A stretch of DNA of 64,000 nucleotides from Monodelphis domestica (lineage: Eukaryota > Chordata > Mammalia > Didelphimorphia > Didelphidae), in NCBI RefSeq assembly GCF_027887165.1, contig NC_077231.1, positions 190,464,334 through 190,528,333 of the forward strand, written 5' to 3'. Shown here piece after piece: positions 58,930 to 64,000 of this stretch. Within the stretch, counting starts at the first letter, position 1. Each line of letters begins with the position of its first letter. A program made the position numbers and the translations under genes. The notes beneath the pieces were generated by a model. The model was not told the DNA's origin. It was given only the letters and a program-made list of their open reading frames with translations, and ran no database searches.

Positions 58930-61085
58930 TTGTCTTCTGATGCATCAAAGTTCAGAAAATCTAATGTATTTGAAAAATGTCAAATTCATATTTCTTACCT
59001 GTATTTAAACAAATATTTATTGTTTTATTTTTTTGGTCACTATTCTTTCTGAATGCGTTTCCTCCCCACATACAGTAAACTGTTCCTTTTAATATAGAAC
59101 TTAAAAGAGGGAATAAAAGCCAGCATCTGTTAGTATACACAACATTCCACATGATCAGAGTTATTCTTTGCAAAGAAATAAGAAAGAGGGATTTTCTTGA
59201 CTGCTCTTCAGGTCTAAGGTTATTCATTACAATTACACAGCATTAATTTCAAGTCACTGTTTGTTAGAATTCATCTGTATTTGTTGGGTAGTCTGTAGGC
59301 AAAAGAGATTTGGAAAGGAAGTAGTGGAAACTTGTCTGCATTGCTTTATATATGGCAGCACTGTGTTCCGGAGCTTTCCATTTTGGACAACATTCTGCTG
59401 GTAGATTAAAAGTTGAGAGCTTTGTGAACTGTTTTCCATTGTGGCACCCTGTCCCTCCGCCAATTGCTTTCCCATTTTAATCTGTCTATATTGCTGCCTA
59501 GCTGGAAGTCAGAAGCAAAAGGTCACATTTGAAAGGCACTATGTGTCTTGCCTTGCCAAGGTTTCACATAGAATACATATGACATACGTTTTTTATTATG
59601 CAAGTAATGGGTTTTGGCCCATGCCAGCCATGTTTTTGTGCCTTTAGTTAATCAAACTGGGAAAAAAAGATACTCTATCAAGGAAACTTGAAGGCTACGG
59701 CTTTCTACTTTATAGTATCATGACACACACAGTAATTGTGTGCTCAGGTTTATTGTTATTTTGAGCCACACTTAGGAACTACTGATGTGTTTATGACTAA
59801 ACAGAATTTGGTCTTTTAATTGTCACACTTGGGCTTCAAGACATGTTTTTTTAACCTAAGCTCGCTTGAGTTCTTTACTCAACTAGAACAAGAGTTCAAT
59901 TTACTTTAATTTTTGAAAAGACTTTCTTATTTATAAAAGCTGAGCTTCTAGTGACCTCTCCATTCTGGTGTTTCCTTTACCCTCCACTATGAAAGGAGAA
60001 CAAAAAACCCAGTGTCTCATTTTTACTCCAGAGAAACTAAACTGCTTCCTTAAGGGGGGGGGGTAGTTCTTATAATTGAAAATGGCAACCAGATGTTTGC
60101 TGAAATAGCCAGCAGTTCTCCTTGGGGCTTGGGTGCCTCTCTAATTGTTTGATCTTTTGTAAGGTCATAGGAATTGGCTTGAGTGCTTAAATGCTATAAA
60201 AGTAAGGGGCTGTTTCAAATAAATCGGAAGAAAATTTTTCAGGAAAGAGTTTGTTAAATGCTCTTTCTGCTACTTATATATTTTGGAAAAGTTACACTTG
60301 TCTTAAGTTATTTATTTCATGCTTATTGTTCTTTTCTTATTTTGATGGGATGGAAACAACTATTTTGAAAAAGTTGGTGGGCTGATCCCGTTCAGCAGCA
60401 TTCTGCAACATATTTAAAATGGCAGATTTCATTTGAAAGAATAAATTAAATGTTGCATTTAGATTGGGCCCAAAGGAAAACAAATTCTTTCTTTCACAAG
60501 AATCATCTCAAAGGTAAAATGTCCCTGGATAAGCTAAATAGCAGGTTGGATGTTTGAGAATTCTAAGGCACAATTAGAATCATCCACTAAATAAATGTGT
60601 CTCTATATCTGTCTAATTGGGGCAGGCACTGCATATCTTACACAATTTTGTTGCTTTTGATCCCATTTAAATTTACAAGACCACCTTCCACTTTCAAAGC
60701 CCAAGTTTCTCCTTACACACATGATAAAATCAATGTCCTATTCCCATTTCCTCCTCTCTGGATCCTTTGGATTTTCTCTCCCCAAAAGTAGTTAGGAAAC
60801 TTCATTCACAACTTTCTCTCTACAACTTTGATCTCCATCTCAATGTGGCCAATGTAGTTTCTCAATTTCAAAAGCATTTTCTCATGGTATCACCCAAATT
60901 ACTGAAGATTTTGATTATTACTTCAATATCAGTTTCTAAGAAAAAAATTCTAAGAATAAATAGAAATCTTTTTTTTTCTCTTTCCATTCCCTTCAATACT
61001 TGTTTTATTCTGGGTTCTGCCTCCACTACTCAACTAAAATTGTTTGGTTTTAGGATCTAATTGGCCAGATATTATATTTGTTTGC
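58930..61085. other. Long repeat-poor intronic block
   Basis: About 2.1 kb without a recognisable interspersed repeat, including a G10 run near 60054-60063. Open frames here show no known family. This and 44280-47090 are the two largest repeat-poor stretches. Confidence 0.45.
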
Positions 61086-61097
61086 TGTAGATTTTAT

Positions 61098-61293
61098 TTT
61101 TAAACACTTTTTGTCTTAGAATCAACACTAGGTATTGGTTCTAAGGCAGAAGAGTGATAAGGGTTAGCAATTGGAATTAAGTGATTTTGCCCAGGATTGC
61201 ACTGCCAGGGGATGTCTGAGTCAAGATTAGAACCCAGGACCTCCCTCCAGACCTGGCTCTCTATCCTCTGAACCACCTGGCTGGCCTCTCCTA
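61098..61293 (-). mobile_element. SINE1_MD-like SINE with 10-bp target-site duplication
   Basis: Complement copy: 'aggtattggttctaaggcag', 'gattttgcccaggattgcac', 'agaacccaggacctccctcc', 'ctgaaccacctggctggcct'. The flanks are perfect tagattttat at 61088-61097 and 61294-61303. Confidence 0.92.
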
Positions 61294-61454
61294 TAGATTT
61301 TATACATTTGCTCTTTTCCTTTTTTGCTTTGCTTTCTTTATTAATAGCAATGCCATACCTACCTTCCTAGGCTCCATCAGGACTCCATATTAGTCCGTCC
61401 CACATCCCAGTGAGTCCCTTGCACTTAGTAGAATTTTCATTTCTTTGGATTATT

Positions 61455-61650
61455 GAGGCCATGTATGGAGTGAAGATAGTGCCAGACTTGGAGTCAGGAA
61501 GTCATAGGCTCAGATCCTGTCTCTGAAATTTATTAGCTGTGTAGCCTCAGGGATATTGTTGAATTTTTCTAAGCCTAAGTTCCCTCAACTGAAAAATAAG
61601 AAACTTGGAATCAATCATCTATGAGGTCACTTCTGGTTCAAAATCTAGTA
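61455..61650 (+). repeat. MIR/THER-type SINE
   Basis: The segment 'agtgccagacttggagtcag', 'tttattagctgtgtagcctc', 'aagttccctcaactgaaaaa', 'gaggtcacttctggttcaaa' is in sense orientation. Confidence 0.75.
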
Positions 61651-61662
61651 TCCTTTTATCAT

Positions 61663-61724
61663 ATATATGTATATGATATAATATAATAATAAATGATTTT
61701 ATATGTACATATATATATATGTAT
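61663..61724. repeat. TA-rich simple repeat
   Basis: ATAT, ATGT and AATA units run between two SINEs. Confidence 0.85.
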
Positions 61725-61799
61725 AATGTCACTCTTTTTTCCTCTTTAATAGAGACCTAGCTTGTTTTGAAATTAAATAAAATAAGGAGATTGTTATTT

Positions 61800-62050
61800 G
61801 AGATCTAGATAGCTGCAGTGTTAAGAGTACCAGACCTGGAATCAGGAAGAGTTTTCAATCTTTCAATATGGCCTCAGACACTTATTAGCTGTGTGACCCT
61901 GGGCAAGTAATTTTACCTCTTTTGCCTCAGTTTCCTCATTTGTAAAATGATCTTAAGAAAGAAATGACAACCTACTCTAATATCTTTAAGGCCAGGAAAA
62001 CCCCAAATGGAGTCACAAAGACTTGAAACTAAAACAACTAAATAACAAAA
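61800..62050 (+). mobile_element. Mar1-type SINE
   Basis: Sense copy: 'agagtaccagacctggaatc', 'cagacacttattagctgtgt', 'ttttgcctcagtttcctcat', tail 'ggagtcacaaagacttgaaa'. A short duplication of 'tttcaat' lies inside the head. Confidence 0.88.
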
Positions 62051-62314
62051 GGACACTTCTCTCTGAGAACATTATTCTTGAAATTGCTTGTCTGTGTTAC
62101 CCTTTGATCTGTCAGAATGTTCATTAGTTTGGGGATTGAGTGCTTCCTTTTTGGATATAGAGTGATAGCCCCATGGCACCTTTTAGATGTGCCAGTTATG
62201 GTGTTTACAATATAATATTCATCACCAGACCCCTTGGTTAACCTCTTTAAGGTTTGTGAAAAGCCTCCCTTCCAAAGAAAGCCTACACAGATGATTCAGC
62301 ATCCTAATGAGAAG

Positions 62315-62395
62315 ATCATTCATCAATCATTCATTAGCTGCTACATGCCAGACACTCTGCTAAATGTTGGGGATACCAAGGAAGGAAAGATTTTT
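62315..62395 (-). repeat. L2 LINE 3' terminus
   Basis: The segment 'cattcattagctgctacatg', 'ccagacactctgctaaatgt', 'tggggataccaaggaaggaa' is in complement. Confidence 0.8.
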
Positions 62396-62443
62396 TAAAA
62401 ACCCAGACAAACAAAAAGCCAATTTTTGCTTTCATATCTGATT

Positions 62444-62642
62444 CAGTGGTCCTCCACAAACTATGGGCAAAGGGCTAAATCAAGCTTACCACCTGCTTTT
62501 GTATGGCCCTGAAGCTAAGAATAGCACATACACTTAAAAAAATACAATAAAACTTTATTTGAAAAATATAAAAACCATTCTTTGCTCAACTGGCATCAGG
62601 CCAGGTTCGGCCCTCAGGCCTTAGTTTGCCCTACTGACCCTG
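62444..62642. mobile_element. hAT-type non-autonomous DNA transposon (MITE), both ends present
   Basis: About 199 bp, starting CAG and ending CTG. The inverted ends match: left 'cagtggtcctccacaaacta', right (complement) 'cagggtcagtagggcaaact'. The interior 'gtatggccctgaagctaaga', 'aataaaactttatttgaaaa' and 'aggttcggccctcaggcctt' is typical of mammalian hAT MITEs. The candidate 8-bp duplications, atctgatt and gcctaata, agree at four of eight positions, so the insertion is old. Confidence 0.75.
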
Positions 62643-62649
62643 GCCTAAT

Positions 62650-63500
62650 AGAATCAAACTGGAAAACATCCTTGAACAACAGTACGACTCTCACTTAAAA
62701 TGCATATCTTTCAGTCAAGAACAATGATTTCATCTATAAAAACGTTGACAATTAGCTTCTGTCCAAGAAGTTTTGCAGATGTTATTTTGCAAATGTCTAG
62801 GGATCCTGGGAACAACCAAAAATTTATTCCAATTGGTTTTTATTGACCTCTGAGGAGAAAAAAGTATAAAAAGAGGACCTGCCTGATAGCAGAATTCTGC
62901 CACCATCTTCCTTCATAACCTTGAGCAAATCACTTTATTATTCCTGAACTGGTTTTCTTTCTTTGCTAGAGAAGAGGGTTTGGCTTGAACATTGCTTAAA
63001 TTTCAATGGATCCAAGATGAGATCATTTCATTCATTCATCAAACAAGCACAGAACCTTGGCACAAACAGGTGTGGAACAAAGCTTTGTTGAATCAAACAT
63101 TTGAGGAACACATTCACGTTTTGATTTGTGGGAACATGGTAAAAGAAATCTTATTTCATTTTGTTCCACAGAGAATAGACTCCTGAACCTATTTAATTGG
63201 AGAGTAGATTGCTCCTTTGAAGAAGGCATGCTAGTAATGCAAGGATGTTGAGAACATTCCACTGTAATCTGAAGGCTCATCCAAAATGCCAAACTAGCCA
63301 GGATCACGAGTGTTTGTATTTCAAGTGGTTTGTTTGCCTTTGGTGCAGACTACATTTTTTTCATGGAATTTCTAAATCAAGGAGAATAGCATCCTAAAGT
63401 ATGACATTAATTTTCTCCTTACAGGATAGCCAAAACATGGTTCAGAAAGTAGCTGCCCACAGTGTGAATATAAAGTAATGGGGCTGACTGATTTTATAGT
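62650..63500. other. Unique intronic block
   Basis: No repeat recognised. Overlapping open frames on both strands at 62992-63307 have no family resemblance and are probably fortuitous. Confidence 0.45.
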
Positions 63501-63509
63501 TTTATCATA

Positions 63510-63700
63510 TAAGTAGAAACCGTGTGGTATAATGGATAGAGTATTGGACTTGGAGTCAGAAAGGTTTGAATCCTACACAGATAATTACTAGCTGTGTGAC
63601 CCTAGGCAAGTCCCTTCATCTATTTGGGCTTCTCCTCAGCTGCACAAGGAGGTGTTAGACCTGATGAACTCTACAGTCCCTTCCTATTATAAATTCATTA
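63510..63700 (+). repeat. MIR/THER-type SINE
   Basis: The head 'ccgtgtggtataatggatag' is followed by 'gtattggacttggagtcaga', 'tactagctgtgtgaccctag' and 'ggtgttagacctgatgaact'. Sense orientation. Confidence 0.78.
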
Positions 63701-63779
63701 CCTTAAGTGGAACTGAATAACAAACATTTTAAGTAAAAAGTGACAATGTGGTGTTATGGATAGCATTAAACACTTTTCC

Positions 63780-64000
63780 CCCACCCCCAATCAAAAGGGC
63801 ATCTTTTTGTTTCTAATTTTGTGTTATCCCCAAAATGTTGCTATAAATATTTTTATATTTATGGAGGAAGGCAAGTTTCCCTATATACTTTAAAGACCAC
63901 TTGTGAATGATTAGCTACTTCACTCCTATATTCCTGAAATTTCTTGCAATACCTATGCAAAATGACAAACCAAAGGGAGAAGAAAATTTCAAGACATGAT
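63780..64000 (-). mobile_element. L1 LINE 3' fragment running off the window
   Basis: The segment 'aaaagggcatctttttgttt', 'ctaattttgtgttatcccca', 'aatgttgctataaatatttt' parallels the complement L1 segment near 20330-20400. It is diverged; extent beyond 63870 is uncertain. Confidence 0.5.

Larger units (their letters stand above)
47473..64000 (+). other. CPED1: CPED1 next intron, 5' part (runs off the window)
   Basis: It starts with GTGAGA and splits a codon after its first base. No further CPED1 exon was recognised by eye in any frame up to the window end, though a short diverged exon could be missed. Confidence 0.75.

Noticed and set aside
62992..63307. Overlapping frames on both strands
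   Set aside because: No domain, no family resemblance and no splice context; overlapping unsupported frames are expected by chance.

Overview
This window is mammalian nuclear DNA from a marsupial, most likely an opossum-like (didelphid) species. The evidence is the repeat content. There are many marsupial-type SINEs: Mar1-like CORE-SINEs with an RTE-like tail, and an opossum-type tRNA-derived SINE. There are also marsupial L1 3' ends, very abundant L2 and MIR, one ancient L3/CR1 LINE and hAT DNA-transposon remnants. The DNA is AT-rich and CpG-poor. There is no operon structure, and no bacterial or phage genes. The species call rests on recognising repeats by eye, not on a database search.

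Only one protein-coding gene can be supported: the 5' end of CPED1 (cadherin-like and PC-esterase domain containing 1), on the + strand. Its first coding exon carries the start codon and a short basic N-terminus followed by one hydrophobic signal-anchor segment. It ends at a GTAAGC donor after base 9287. The next coding exon is 47289-47472, with matching phase (0 in, +1 base out). The intron between them is about 38 kb. The rest of the gene (downstream luminal region, cadherin-like and PC-esterase domains) lies beyond the right edge.

Layout: 1-7800 is upstream intergenic sequence full of SINE/L2/MIR, including a SINE whose tail became a 176-bp polypyrimidine tract. 7814-8302 is a local CpG cluster, the best promoter or first-exon candidate. 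8638-9038 is a likely 5' leader with strong splice signals, a TATA-like box and several upstream ATGs. 9039-9287 is the first coding exon. 9288-47288 is the large intron, with nested L2/L1/SINE insertions, an L3/CR1 relic and a hAT MITE. 47289-47472 is the second coding exon. 47473-64000 is the start of the following intron, with more SINEs, an L1 3' end with a clear target-site duplication and a second complete hAT MITE.

I found no undescribed system. The points most worth checking are the CPED1 leader architecture, insertions datable by nesting and target-site duplications, and a few repeat-free intronic blocks that may be regulatory.
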